NCBI GenBank assembly: GCA_036733305.1 | Contig: DAINAT010000023.1 | Location: 1-36,763 of the forward strand | Source: UBA7672 sp036733305 | GTDB lineage: Bacteria; Pseudomonadota; Alphaproteobacteria; Caulobacterales; Hyphomonadaceae | Reading direction: 5' to 3' | DNA: 36,763 nucleotides | In this document: one piece after another, positions 7,667-17,204 of the stretch | Position numbering within the stretch: the first letter of the stretch is position 1 | Layout of the letters: each line of letters starts with the position of its first letter | The notes under the pieces: model-generated | Database searches by the model: none | Told to the model about the DNA's origin: nothing | Seen by the model: the letters and a program-made list of their open reading frames with translations, nothing else | Translations under genes and position numbers: made by a program

Positions 7667-7700
7667 TCCGGGCTTAGAGCGCGGATCGCGCGTCCAGGGG
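7631..7700 (+). promoter_or_regulatory. leuA attenuator: mutually exclusive RNA hairpins
   Basis: Structure A: CAGGGGCTGC (7631-7640) pairs with GCAGCCCCTG (7644-7653), a 10-bp perfect stem with a three-base loop inside the leader frame. Structure B: CCCCTGG (7648-7654) pairs with CCAGGGG (7694-7700), extended by GCGCG (7655-7659) with CGCGC (7687-7691) across a two-base bulge. A and B share one arm and exclude each other. A weaker hairpin, GGGGATT with AATTTCCC (to 7715), could follow, but no good T-run is seen, so whether control acts on termination or on leuA translation is open. Confidence 0.65.
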
Positions 7701-7744
7701 ATTTGAAGAATTTCCCAAGACACGCCCTCACAGGACCGCCCTCA

Positions 7745-9319
<1,575 letters not shown>

Positions 9320-9326
9320 TAATTAC

Positions 9327-9392
9327 GCCCTCGTGGTTCGCCATCGTAAGCAAGTTGAGCCGGCGGCTACGCCGCCTGCTCAGCATGAGGGC
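9327..9392. repeat. REP-like palindromic intergenic repeat
   Basis: Outer arms GCCCTCGTGGTTCG and the complementary-type GCATGAGGGC enclose an inner GGCGGC-TAC-GCCGCC hairpin. The sequences GTGGTTCG, GCCGCCTGCTCA and ATGAGGGC recur in the element at 23475-23523. This is the alphaproteobacterial intergenic palindrome type. Here it sits between leuA and an ABC gene and may end or stabilise leuA mRNA. Confidence 0.7.
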
Positions 9393-9415
9393 GCGCTCAC
9401 CTCCCGAGCCAGCGC

Positions 9416-10204
9416 ATGATCATCCCACTCCTCTCCCTACGAAACGTCACCGTTCTTCGCGGCGATACAAAGCTCGTGGACGATCTCTCGCTCACCATCC
9501 AGCGCGGACAGAACACCGTCATCCTCGGTCGCAACGGCTCTGGAAAATCCACGCTGGTGAAACTCATCACGCGCCAGCTTTTCCCGACCACGGGCGACCC
9601 GGTCGAGATCTTCGGCCGCGATGCGTGGAACGTCTCGGAACTCCGCACGCGCCTCGGCGTCGTCTCATCCTCGCTGCAGCTCGACATGGCGCAGGACGAA
9701 AATCTCGAAGTCTTCGAAGTCGCCATCTCCGGCTTCTTCGCGTCCTCCGGGGTGTGGGCGCATCACACCGTTACCAACACGATGAAAGACGCCGCCGATC
9801 GGGCGCTCGAACAGATGGGCGTCACCCATCTCGCCAGCCGCCGTCTCGGCACGCTGTCCACCGGCGAGGCCCGCCGCGTCCTCATCGCGCGTGCTCTGGT
9901 GCACAAGCCGGAGGCCCTGCTGCTCGACGAACCCTGCGCCGGCCTCGACCCCACCACGCGCCGCCACTTCCTTGACACCCTGCGCGGCCTCGTCCGCAAC
10001 GGCACGACGCTCCTGCTGGTCACGCACCATGTCGAAGAGATCATCCCCGAGATCACCTATGCTGTGATGATGCGCGGCGGCCGGATTGCCCACGACGCGG
10101 AAAAATCCGCACTCATGACCGACACGATCCTCTCCGAAATCTTCGAAGCGCCCACCGCCATCGAGGCGCGCAATGGCTGGTACTTCACCCGCCCGGATGT
10201 CTAG
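9416..10204 (+). CDS. ABC transporter ATP-binding protein (ModF/YlmA-like single domain)
   Basis: 262 residues, one ATPase domain. Walker A is GRNGSGKST (about residues 40-48); the signature loop is LSTGEARRVLIARAL, a variant with STGE instead of SGGQ; Walker B is ALLLDEPCAGLD; the H-loop is VTHHVEE. No permease or binding protein gene is adjacent, so the partner is unknown; similar orphan ATPases are annotated as molybdenum/iron-type or ModF-like. It could instead act outside transport. It is followed 131 bases later by an ABC-F gene on the same strand; no promoter between them is evident. Confidence 0.85.
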   Translation: MIIPLLSLRNVTVLRGDTKLVDDLSLTIQRGQNTVILGRNGSGKSTLVKLITRQLFPTTGDPVEIFGRDAWNVSELRTRLGVVSSSLQLDMAQDENLEVFEVAISGFFASSGVWAHHTVTNTMKDAADRALEQMGVTHLASRRLGTLSTGEARRVLIARALVHKPEALLLDEPCAGLDPTTRRHFLDTLRGLVRNGTTLLLVTHHVEEIIPEITYAVMMRGGRIAHDAEKSALMTDTILSEIFEAPTAIEARNGWYFTRPDV

Positions 10205-10335
10205 GCGCGCTGCAAACATTGACTTTCCGGGCCTCCTGCCGCACATAGCGCCGATCAGCAGGAGCTCACCGCACATGAAACTCTAGGACCCGCGCCAGAC
10301 TTTCGCGTCGTTCTGCTCGAGCTTTCGGTGTCTCC

Positions 10336-11913
10336 ATGTCTTCCATCACCTTCGACCGCGTCGCCGCAAAAACGCCCGGCGACCGCACGCTTTTCGAAAA
10401 TCTCACGCTCGCCATAGGTGACGAGCGCGTCGGCCTCGTCGGCCGCAACGGTTCGGGCAAGTCCACGCTCCTGCATCTCGTTGCGGGGCGAGGCGAACCT
10501 GCGGCTGGCTCCATCAACATCATCGGCCGCGTCGGAGAGCTGGCGCAGCGCTGGCCTGACGGCTCGATCACCCTGGCCGAAGCGCTGGGCGTGAGCGAAG
10601 GCCTCGCCCGTCTTGCGCGACTCGAACGTGGCGAAGGCAGCGAAGAGGACATGGCTGAGGCCGACTGGACGCTGGAGCATCGCATCGCCGAAACGCTGGC
10701 AAAGGTCGACCTGCCAGAGCGCGATCTCACCCGCACCATCAGTGGCTTCAGCGGCGGCGAGCGCACACGCATCGCCGTTGCGCGTCTGTGGCTCGAGGCG
10801 CCTGACATCCTGCTGCTCGACGAACCCACCAACAATCTCGACGGCCCAGGCAGGGCCGCTATCCTCGCCCTGATCGACGAATGGCGCGGCGCCGCCTTCG
10901 TCGCCAGCCACGACCGCGACCTGCTCGAACATGTCGACCGCATCATCGAACTGACGCCTGTTGGCATCAGCATCTTCGGCGGCGGATGGTCGGAATTCGC
11001 CGCCGCGCGCGAATTGCGCCGCGCCGCCGCCGCCGATGCGCTCGACAAGGCCGAGACGGACCTGCGCCGCGTGAAAGATCAGGTCCAGCTTCAGCGCGAG
11101 ATGAAGCAACGCAAGGACGCCGCCGGAAAGGCCGGGCGTTTCGCAGCCGGGCAGAGCAAGATGATGCTCGACTTCAAGCAGGATAGGGCAGAGGCCTCGC
11201 AAGGCGCCGCCAACCGCCTGGCGGACCGCCAGCTTTCCTCCGCCAACGACGCACTCGACGATGCCAAGGCGAAGTTCGAGGTTCTCATACCCCTCAACGT
11301 CATTGCGCCCAGCGTGAACCTGCCGTCGCAAAAGCTCGTGCTGCAGTTCGAGGATGTCACAGCCGAAGTAGGCGGCCGCAAACTATTCGGTCCACTCAGC
11401 TTCAAGGTCACAGGCCCGGAGCGCATTCACATTGCGGGAAGCAACGGCACAGGCAAATCCACCCTGATGCGCATCATCGCCGGCGAGCGCCAGCCTGCGG
11501 CCGGCACGATCCGTCGTCTCGACGGCCGCATCGCGATGCTCGACCAGCATTCAGACATGCTCGACGACCAGCAGACGCTGCTCCAAAACATGCGCGCCGC
11601 TAATCCGGAGCTGGACGATAACGCCGCCTATGCAGGCCTCGCCCGCTTCGCCTTCCGCAACAAGAAAGCGCATCAGGTCGTCGCCACGCTGTCCGGCGGC
11701 GAACGCCTGCGCGCCTCCATGGCCTGCCTGCTCGCGGCAACCGAACCGCCACAGCTCCTGTTGCTGGACGAGCCCACCAACCACCTCGACATCGATTCAA
11801 TAGAAACGATCGAACAGGCGCTCATCGCCTATGATGGTGCGTTGATTGTGGTCAGCCACGACCCCGCCTTCATCGCGGCCATCGGCTGCAATCGGCAGAT
11901 CGCGCTCGATTAG
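10336..11913 (+). CDS. ABC-F family ATPase (ribosome-associated translation factor type)
   Basis: 525 residues, two fused ATPase domains and no membrane segment, so a soluble ABC-F protein acting at the ribosome is likely (family knowledge). First domain: GRNGSGKST, SGFSGGERTRIAVARL, ILLLDEPTNNLD. Second domain: GSNGTGKST, LSGGERLRASMACLL, LLLLDEPTNHLD. Between them lies a charged helical linker (about 225-300, rich in Lys/Arg/Ala/Asp) of the kind that reaches the tRNA sites. It is shorter than EttA, and the terminal extension of Uup is absent. It could be housekeeping or give protection against ribosome-targeting antibiotics; sequence alone does not decide. Its stop overlaps the stop of the convergent gene by four bases (TTAG). 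Confidence 0.9.
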   Translation: MSSITFDRVAAKTPGDRTLFENLTLAIGDERVGLVGRNGSGKSTLLHLVAGRGEPAAGSINIIGRVGELAQRWPDGSITLAEALGVSEGLARLARLERGEGSEEDMAEADWTLEHRIAETLAKVDLPERDLTRTISGFSGGERTRIAVARLWLEAPDILLLDEPTNNLDGPGRAAILALIDEWRGAAFVASHDRDLLEHVDRIIELTPVGISIFGGGWSEFAAARELRRAAAADALDKAETDLRRVKDQVQLQREMKQRKDAAGKAGRFAAGQSKMMLDFKQDRAEASQGAANRLADRQLSSANDALDDAKAKFEVLIPLNVIAPSVNLPSQKLVLQFEDVTAEVGGRKLFGPLSFKVTGPERIHIAGSNGTGKSTLMRIIAGERQPAAGTIRRLDGRIAMLDQHSDMLDDQQTLLQNMRAANPELDDNAAYAGLARFAFRNKKAHQVVATLSGGERLRASMACLLAATEPPQLLLLDEPTNHLDIDSIETIEQALIAYDGALIVVSHDPAFIAAIGCNRQIALD

Positions 11914-13037
11914 TCCTTGCTCGTATAGCTCGTGCCATCAAGCCAGATAACGCTCGGGTCCTTGGGGTCCGACACGATCAGGAATTGCTCGTTCACCTTG
12001 TTGTCGTAGGTGATCTCAAGCATCAGCCCGTTGATGCGATAGCGCCCGCGCCGCTCCGGCGTCACGCTTGAGAAGGCCGAACTTGCCTGCTGGAAAGCCG
12101 AATAGCCGCCGGCGCCGCCGCCCTTCACCACGCGGCCATCCGGCAGGAAATCGAATGTCGACCACGCCGCGAAGAAGTCGCTGCCGCCATAGGCCGTGTT
12201 GCCGCCGCCGCCGAGCGACTGGAAGCGCCCGTTCAGCTTGAAGCCGTCCGGCAGCTTTGCGTAGACCGCTGTGAAAGGCAGGTTCTCCCAGCCCTTCTTT
12301 GTCTGGGTCTGCAATTTGCCACCCGCGCGGCGCCAGCGTGTCCAGTCTTCCGGATTGGCGCGCTTGTGCGCCTCCATTCCGCCCGAGAAAGCCAGCGCCT
12401 CGACATCCTCAAGCACCTGACGGTCCTTGAATAGCACGACCGGGAAGACGCGCATCGCCATCCCGCCGCCAATACCCATCGTCATTGTGTAGTCGAAGCC
12501 GAAGCCCTCGATCTTCGCGGCAAGATCCTGCATCCGCTTGTTCTGCTCGGCCGAGCGTATGGGCGCTGGGGCGGTGTTGGCTGGCTTCGATGCATCCGCC
12601 AAAGTCGACGCCGGCGCGCCATTGCCGAATTCCTTGCGAAGCATCGCCATCTGTCGCGTGTTGGCGAACTGCGAGTCGGGCAGCGTCACGGTCGCTATCA
12701 GGAACGTGCACGGGTCATGATCCACGGACTTGAGCTTCTCGACGATCCCGCGCCGCGCATTCGCCACCGCCTGCTTCGGCTTCGGTTCCTGCTCCAGCTG
12801 CGCGATCGCCTTGCGCACCAGAGGTGCATCGTTCTTCTCTTCCCACGCGGTCGTCTGCTTCATCGCATCAGGCGCGCCGGCGCCTTTGCACGCGCTCTTC
12901 AGATGGTCGACGCTCATCACCGTCACCATCATCATGACAAACTGCTTGTCGGTAATGTCCGGCAGCTGCGCATTCGCCGGTTGAATGACTGTCAGCGCCA
13001 GACCAGCCAGAAGCCCCGAAACACTCGCAGCGCGCAT
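11910..13037 (-). CDS. Secreted/periplasmic protein of unknown function
   Basis: 375 residues. Start 13037 is preferred over the frame's upstream start because GGAGG lies 7 bases before it. The N-terminus has a signal peptide with cleavage after PANA (about residue 24). A helical region with SACKGAGAPDAM and DHDPCTF contains two cysteines that may form a disulfide. The C-terminal half is rich in Gly and aromatic residues, and WSTFDFLPDGRVVKGGGAGGYSAF plus RRGRYRINGLMLEITYD resemble a repeated beta-sheet lipocalin-like motif often found in secreted proteins that report a form such as 'FLPDGRF...G.Y.i.G..i.l'. No family name can be given confidently. It is convergent with the ABC-F gene, with overlapping stop codons. 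Confidence 0.8.
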   Translation of the reverse strand: MRAASVSGLLAGLALTVIQPANAQLPDITDKQFVMMMVTVMSVDHLKSACKGAGAPDAMKQTTAWEEKNDAPLVRKAIAQLEQEPKPKQAVANARRGIVEKLKSVDHDPCTFLIATVTLPDSQFANTRQMAMLRKEFGNGAPASTLADASKPANTAPAPIRSAEQNKRMQDLAAKIEGFGFDYTMTMGIGGGMAMRVFPVVLFKDRQVLEDVEALAFSGGMEAHKRANPEDWTRWRRAGGKLQTQTKKGWENLPFTAVYAKLPDGFKLNGRFQSLGGGGNTAYGGSDFFAAWSTFDFLPDGRVVKGGGAGGYSAFQQASSAFSSVTPERRGRYRINGLMLEITYDNKVNEQFLIVSDPKDPSVIWLDGTSYTSKD

Positions 13038-13120
13038 GCCCGACCTCCACAAATCCACTGCAGATTGAGGATAGTGCGCGATGTAACGTTGTCTCCCACC
13101 TGACAGCTATTTAACGCCGA

Positions 13121-13540
13121 TCAGGCCTTCACGCCGCCCAGCTTGCAGATGTGCTTCCATTCGGCGTCGGTCACCGGCTGCACCGAGAGTCGCGAATTGT
13201 TCACTAGCACCATGCCCTTCAGCACCGGATCGACTTTCGCATCCGCCAGCCCGACCGGCTTCTTCAGCGGCTCCACGGCGCGGATATCAGGCGAAACCCA
13301 CGGCCCGCTCTCTGCGGTCGGATCGGGATAGGCAGCCTTCACCACTTCGCCGATGCCAACCACGGCTTTGTCCGCGTTCGAGTGGTAATAGAACACCTTC
13401 TCGCCCGGCTTCATGGCCATCAGGTGCAGCTTCGCGCCGTGATTGCGCACGCCGGTCCATGCCGTGCCCTTCTTGCCCGCTTTCACGAGGTCATCCCACG
13501 AGAAGACGTCCGGCTCCGATTTCACCAGCCAATAAGCCAT
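13121..13540 (-). CDS. EVE-domain protein
   Basis: 139 residues, essentially one EVE (PUA-like) domain. It begins MAYWLVKSEPDVFSWDDL, the diagnostic N-terminus, followed by WTGVRNHGAKLHLMAMKPGEKVFYYHSN and the closing VSPDIRAVEPL...VNNSRLSVQPVT. Family members resemble thymocyte nuclear protein 1 and bind modified bases in RNA or DNA (family knowledge). Start 13540 is supported by GGAG seven bases upstream; the long in-frame extension to 13819 overlaps the ferredoxin gene and is rejected. It lies 50 bases downstream of the ferredoxin gene on the same strand and may be co-transcribed. Confidence 0.92.
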   Translation of the reverse strand: MAYWLVKSEPDVFSWDDLVKAGKKGTAWTGVRNHGAKLHLMAMKPGEKVFYYHSNADKAVVGIGEVVKAAYPDPTAESGPWVSPDIRAVEPLKKPVGLADAKVDPVLKGMVLVNNSRLSVQPVTDAEWKHICKLGGVKA

Positions 13541-13590
13541 GCACATTCTCCAGCTCTGTCCCGCCGTTGTAGCGGCGGCGGCCCGAGCCG

Positions 13591-13926
13591 TCATCTGTCG
13601 GTGGCGATGAGCCGGATGGCTTTCTCTGGACAAGCCTGCACGCAGAGCGCGCAACCAAGGCAGGCGGAGGCATTCGGCGTCTCGGCTGTCTTCATGCCGT
13701 GCACCCAAACTTTCAGCTTCGCTATCGCGGGCAGTTTCTGGAATGTCTCGCGCGGTATCCGCACGATCTCGAACACGTCGACCGGGCAGACGGCCTCGCA
13801 AGCGGCTTTGGCCTCGCACTTTGCCGGGTCGACGACAGGCTTGAGCTTACCCGCAGGCTGGCGGCAGACATCGGGAAGGGGATCACGTTCCAACGGCTTC
13901 CACTCCGTATTGAGCCGCGAAGGCAT
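13591..13926 (-). CDS. Ferredoxin with two iron-sulfur cluster motifs
   Basis: 111 residues. The first cluster region reads C-x5-C-x3-CP (CEAKAACEAVCPVDVFEI), lacking one cysteine of the standard CxxCxxC spacing, as in several single-electron ferredoxin families where this site holds a 3Fe-4S or an alternatively ligated 4Fe-4S centre. The second is complete: CLGCALCVQACPEKAI. A long insert separates the two. It is likely a soluble electron carrier; the donor and acceptor are unknown. It precedes the EVE-domain gene on the same strand. Confidence 0.9.
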   Translation of the reverse strand: MPSRLNTEWKPLERDPLPDVCRQPAGKLKPVVDPAKCEAKAACEAVCPVDVFEIVRIPRETFQKLPAIAKLKVWVHGMKTAETPNASACLGCALCVQACPEKAIRLIATDR

Positions 13927-14012
13927 CCTCGATCATGCTGACGGCGCGCCAAGAATGCGAGCGAATAGGCGCATTCGTAAATTCGCATTCCCGCTCCCAT
14001 GATTCAGCTGCG

Positions 14013-14055
14013 AAAAAGCACGCTACAGCAGCGCTTCGGCGCCAGGGCCGAAGCG
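14013..14055 (-). terminator. Possible terminator of the MFS gene
   Basis: CGCTTCGG (14032-14039) pairs with CCGAAGCG (14048-14055) just downstream of the MFS stop. On the minus strand a run of five T (14013-14017) follows about 14 bases after the stem, which is further than usual, so the call is tentative. The rest of the gap 13927-14092 shows nothing else. Confidence 0.35.
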
Positions 14056-14092
14056 ATCTTCAAAGCGGCTAGTCGCATTCTTGTCTGAAGCG

Positions 14093-15736
14093 TCAGTGCT
14101 TGACGTCTTCTCCATCCAGCCGGCGCGCATTGCGCAGGCTGGGGAACATCCAGGCCCATGCGCCGGCGACAACAATCGCCCCGACGCCGCCGATTACAAC
14201 GGCTGGTACAGCGCCGATCGCGGCTGGTCCGAGCGCATGCGCCATCGTCCCAGCCCGGAACTCGCCCAGCTCGTTCGACGCCGAAACGAAAACTGAGTTC
14301 ACCGCGTTCACCCGCCCGCGCACCGCATCCGGCGTCCACAGCTGCAGCAGCGTCTCGCGCACAACAACGCTCACCATGTCAGCCGCGCCCAGCATGATCA
14401 GCGCCGTGATCGACAGCCACGCCACAGTCGAGACACCGAATACCACGGTGAAAATCCCGAACAGCGCCACGCAGATGAACATGATCCGCCCGGCGTGATC
14501 CTTGATCGGGTACGCGGCGATAACGCCGGCCATTGCAATCGCTCCGATCGCCGGCGCGGCGCGAAGCCAGCCAAGTCCCTCGGGCCCTAGGTGCAGAATG
14601 TCTTCCGCATAGATCGGCAGCAACGCCACCACGCCGCCCATCAGCACGGCGAACAGGTCGAGCGAGATTGCGCCAAGAATGATCTTCTGCTTCCAGATAA
14701 AGCGGAAACCTTCCAGCATGTTGTGAAGGGTGGGGCGTTCCTTCGGCGCAGCCTTGGGCAGCTTCGGGATCGCAAACACCAGCAGTGCGCCAAGTCCCAT
14801 CATGACGAAGGCGCCGCCATAGGCAATGTCCGGCCCAAAGCCGACAAGCAGACCACCGGCCGCCGGCCCGATAATCGTCGCCGCTTGCCAGGCCGACGAA
14901 TTCCACGTCACCGCGTTGGCGAAGTCCTTGTTCGGAACCAGCGAGACCACCAGCGAGGACGAGGCGGGTCCAAGGAAGGCGCGCGCCACCCCGAATATGA
15001 CAAGGATGCCCAGCATCACATACGCCGCCGTGAAGTGGACGGCATGCACCCGGAAATCGATCACCGCGCTCGCGCCGCCCGGATCAGTCGCCGTTATCCG
15101 CACCGGCGTAGCGCCACGATCCTCAAAGCTCGGCGTCCCCGCCAGCGTCCGCGTAGCCGGATCAAACGTCAGCCAGGCGGGCAGGGGTGAGCCGTCGAGC
15201 TTCGTTGCGGAATAGACGAGCGGATCACCATTCGGGTCAGTGAATGCGTTGTCCGGGATTCTGAACTGCAGGCGATGTCCTGACTCAACCGGCTCCGGCG
15301 CCGTCAGCGTTCCGGCGACAGGCGTGCCTGGAGCCGTGCTCATGATCACCGGCGGGGTCAGCGTACTGGTATGCGACGCCCCATGCCGGAACTCCGGCAT
15401 CGCCACGCTCGCCGTCAGCATGGCGAGCCCGCACGCAGCCGCGAGCAGGATCGACAGCCCCATGATCATCCTGCGCCCGAATTGATCCGCTGCCGTACCG
15501 GTTACCAGCACAAGCAGCGCGAGCGGCAGGAACTGCACGAGCCCCACCAGCCCGGTGAACAGCGCCGACTTGGTCAGGTCATAAATGTGCCAGATGACGG
15601 CGATCGACAGGATCTGCGCGCCGAATGTCGTGAACACCCGGGCGAGGAAATAGAGCACGAACGAGCGATGCCGGAAGGCGGCGAACCGGCCAGGATTCTG
15701 GCCGTCGTCTGGGCCGTCAGCGCTTGTGTCGGTCAT
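14093..15736 (-). CDS. MFS exporter (EntS-like) with an inserted cadherin-like CADG/He_PIG domain
   Basis: 547 residues. MFS features: TM1 (VLYFLARVFTTFGAQILSIA), TM2 with motif-A loop ADQFGRR, TM3 (GLSILLAAACGLAMLTASV); then an extracytoplasmic insertion of about 120 residues (about 112-233) before TM4 (AYVMLGILVIFGVARAFLGP) and the remaining helices. The insertion contains FTDPNGDPLVYSA, LPAWLTFDPATRTLAGTP and ITATDPGG, the hallmarks of a dystroglycan-type cadherin-like Ig fold. By MFS topology the TM3-TM4 loop is periplasmic. The helices are most like the enterobactin-exporter/MFS_3 group. Start 15736 (MTDTSADG) is chosen over a TTG at 15811; neither has a clear ribosome-binding site. The frame is continuous through the insertion, so this is a true fusion. 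The substrate is unknown. Confidence 0.88.
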   Translation of the reverse strand: MTDTSADGPDDGQNPGRFAAFRHRSFVLYFLARVFTTFGAQILSIAVIWHIYDLTKSALFTGLVGLVQFLPLALLVLVTGTAADQFGRRMIMGLSILLAAACGLAMLTASVAMPEFRHGASHTSTLTPPVIMSTAPGTPVAGTLTAPEPVESGHRLQFRIPDNAFTDPNGDPLVYSATKLDGSPLPAWLTFDPATRTLAGTPSFEDRGATPVRITATDPGGASAVIDFRVHAVHFTAAYVMLGILVIFGVARAFLGPASSSLVVSLVPNKDFANAVTWNSSAWQAATIIGPAAGGLLVGFGPDIAYGGAFVMMGLGALLVFAIPKLPKAAPKERPTLHNMLEGFRFIWKQKIILGAISLDLFAVLMGGVVALLPIYAEDILHLGPEGLGWLRAAPAIGAIAMAGVIAAYPIKDHAGRIMFICVALFGIFTVVFGVSTVAWLSITALIMLGAADMVSVVVRETLLQLWTPDAVRGRVNAVNSVFVSASNELGEFRAGTMAHALGPAAIGAVPAVVIGGVGAIVVAGAWAWMFPSLRNARRLDGEDVKH

Positions 15737-15981
15737 GTGAATTTGGGGAAGAGTTGGGACGTAATCATTGTTCTTGGCGACCCATAGGCGCCTCCGCGGA
15801 GAGTCTGGCAAGAGGGCAGGGCAAAGTTCGCGCGATCCGAAGGGTGTACGAACCGTCCCGTCTGGGACCTCTGAAAAACCGGCCTCAAACGTATCCTGAA
15901 GGCATTCGATCCTATTCGAACGTCCAGCTTAGCTGCCTGTAAAGCGTGCGATACGCTCCGTTCCGCTTGCCTCATGTATTA

Positions 15982-16010
15982 TTGACAGTGGGCTATTGCA
16001 TTAGCGAATT
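15982..16010 (+). promoter_or_regulatory. Candidate -35 region of the mreB operon promoter
   Basis: A perfect TTGACA lies at 15982-15987 in AT-richer DNA about 100 bases before mreB. The -10 position (around 16005-16010, CGAATT) matches poorly, so the exact promoter is uncertain. The gap from 15737 to 16084 holds no gene: 15812-15980 shows no other clear structure. Confidence 0.3.
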
Positions 16011-16084
16011 CGAAACGCGAGACAGGTTACGGGGAGCTAACTGAATCCACGCGTGTGAGTCGCGCGATCGGGAGCCCCGTGCCC

Positions 16085-17125
16085 ATGTTCGGCAAACTTT
16101 TCAGCCTGATGTCCACCGACATGGCGATCGACCTCGGGACGGCGAACACGCTCGTCTACGTCAAGGGTCATGGCGTCCAGCTCGATGAACCATCGGTCGT
16201 TGCCTACGTGAACCAGAATGGCCGCAAGGTCGTTCACGCGGTCGGCAAGGAAGCCAAGATGATGCTTGGCAAGACCCCGATCTACATGGAAGCCGTCCGC
16301 CCGATGCGGGATGGCGTCATCGCCGACTTCGAAGTCGCCGAGGAAATGATCAAGCGCTTCATCCAGAAGGTGCAGGTCCGCCGCTCCTTCATCGCGCCGG
16401 TCATCATCATCTGCGTGCCAGCAGGCGCTACGCCCGTCGAAAGACGGGCAATCCACCAATCCGCCCAGATGGCCGGCGCCCGCGCTGTCCATCTGATCTA
16501 CGAACCAATGGCCGCCGCCATCGGCGCCGGCCTCCCGATCGACGAGCCGTCGGGCTCGATGGTCGTTGATATCGGTGGCGGAACGACTGAGGTTGCCGTG
16601 CTCTCTCTTGGCGGTCTGGTCTATTCCCGCTCTGTCCGCGTCGGCGGCGACAAGATGGACGACGCCATCGTCAATTACCTCCGCCGCGAAGAAAACCTGC
16701 TGATCGGCGAAGCCTCTGCCGAGCGCATCAAGAAAGAGATCGGCACCGCCAAGGCCCCGGAAAACGGCAAGGGCATGTCCCTCGACATCCGCGGCCGCGA
16801 CCTGATGAACGGCGTTCCAAAGGAAATCGAAATCACCGAAGCGATGGTCTCCCGCGCTCTGGCCGAGCCGGTCACCCAGATCGTTGATTCGGTCAAAACC
16901 GCCCTGGAAGCGATGCCGCCGGAGCTGGCGGCCGATATCGTGGACAAGGGTATTGTGCTGACCGGGGGCGGCGCTCTGCTACGCAACCTTGACGTCGTGC
17001 TGCGCGAGCGTACCGGTCTGCCTGTGACAGTGGCCGAAGACCCGCTGAAATGCGTGGTTCTCGGTTCGGGCAAGGTGCTCGAAAACCTCGAGAAGATGAA
17101 GGGCGTGCTCGCACCGGAGGTCTAG
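16085..17125 (+). CDS. mreB: Rod-shape determining actin-like protein MreB
   Basis: 346 residues. The start MFGKLFSLMSTDMAIDLGTANT at 16085 gives the amphipathic N-terminus and phosphate-1 loop (DLGTANTLVY). IVDIGGGTTEVAV-type phosphate-2 is seen as MVVDIGGGTTEVAVLSLGG, and the adenosine loop as VLTGGGALLRNLD. MreB polymerises into membrane-bound ATP-dependent filaments that position the peptidoglycan-elongation machinery. The length matches the family. It is the first gene of the rod cluster, followed by mreC after 79 bases. A GTG-started frame ten residues longer exists (16055) but is not typical for MreB. Confidence 0.98.
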   Translation: MFGKLFSLMSTDMAIDLGTANTLVYVKGHGVQLDEPSVVAYVNQNGRKVVHAVGKEAKMMLGKTPIYMEAVRPMRDGVIADFEVAEEMIKRFIQKVQVRRSFIAPVIIICVPAGATPVERRAIHQSAQMAGARAVHLIYEPMAAAIGAGLPIDEPSGSMVVDIGGGTTEVAVLSLGGLVYSRSVRVGGDKMDDAIVNYLRREENLLIGEASAERIKKEIGTAKAPENGKGMSLDIRGRDLMNGVPKEIEITEAMVSRALAEPVTQIVDSVKTALEAMPPELAADIVDKGIVLTGGGALLRNLDVVLRERTGLPVTVAEDPLKCVVLGSGKVLENLEKMKGVLAPEV

Positions 17126-17204
17126 GCTCCAGACGCGAAGCCGTTCAGAATCCTCCAGGCCCGGTGAGGGGCCCCCGTAAAAGGGCATAGGGAGCGGTGG
17201 ATAG

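Noticed and set aside
13541..13819. N-terminal extension of the EVE-domain frame
   Set aside because: It overlaps the ferredoxin gene antisense-free but in another frame, lacks homology and has a good start with GGAG at 13540.
15737..15811. TTG-started extension of the MFS frame
   Set aside because: The extra 25 residues are hydrophilic and unlike the family; there is no ribosome-binding site.
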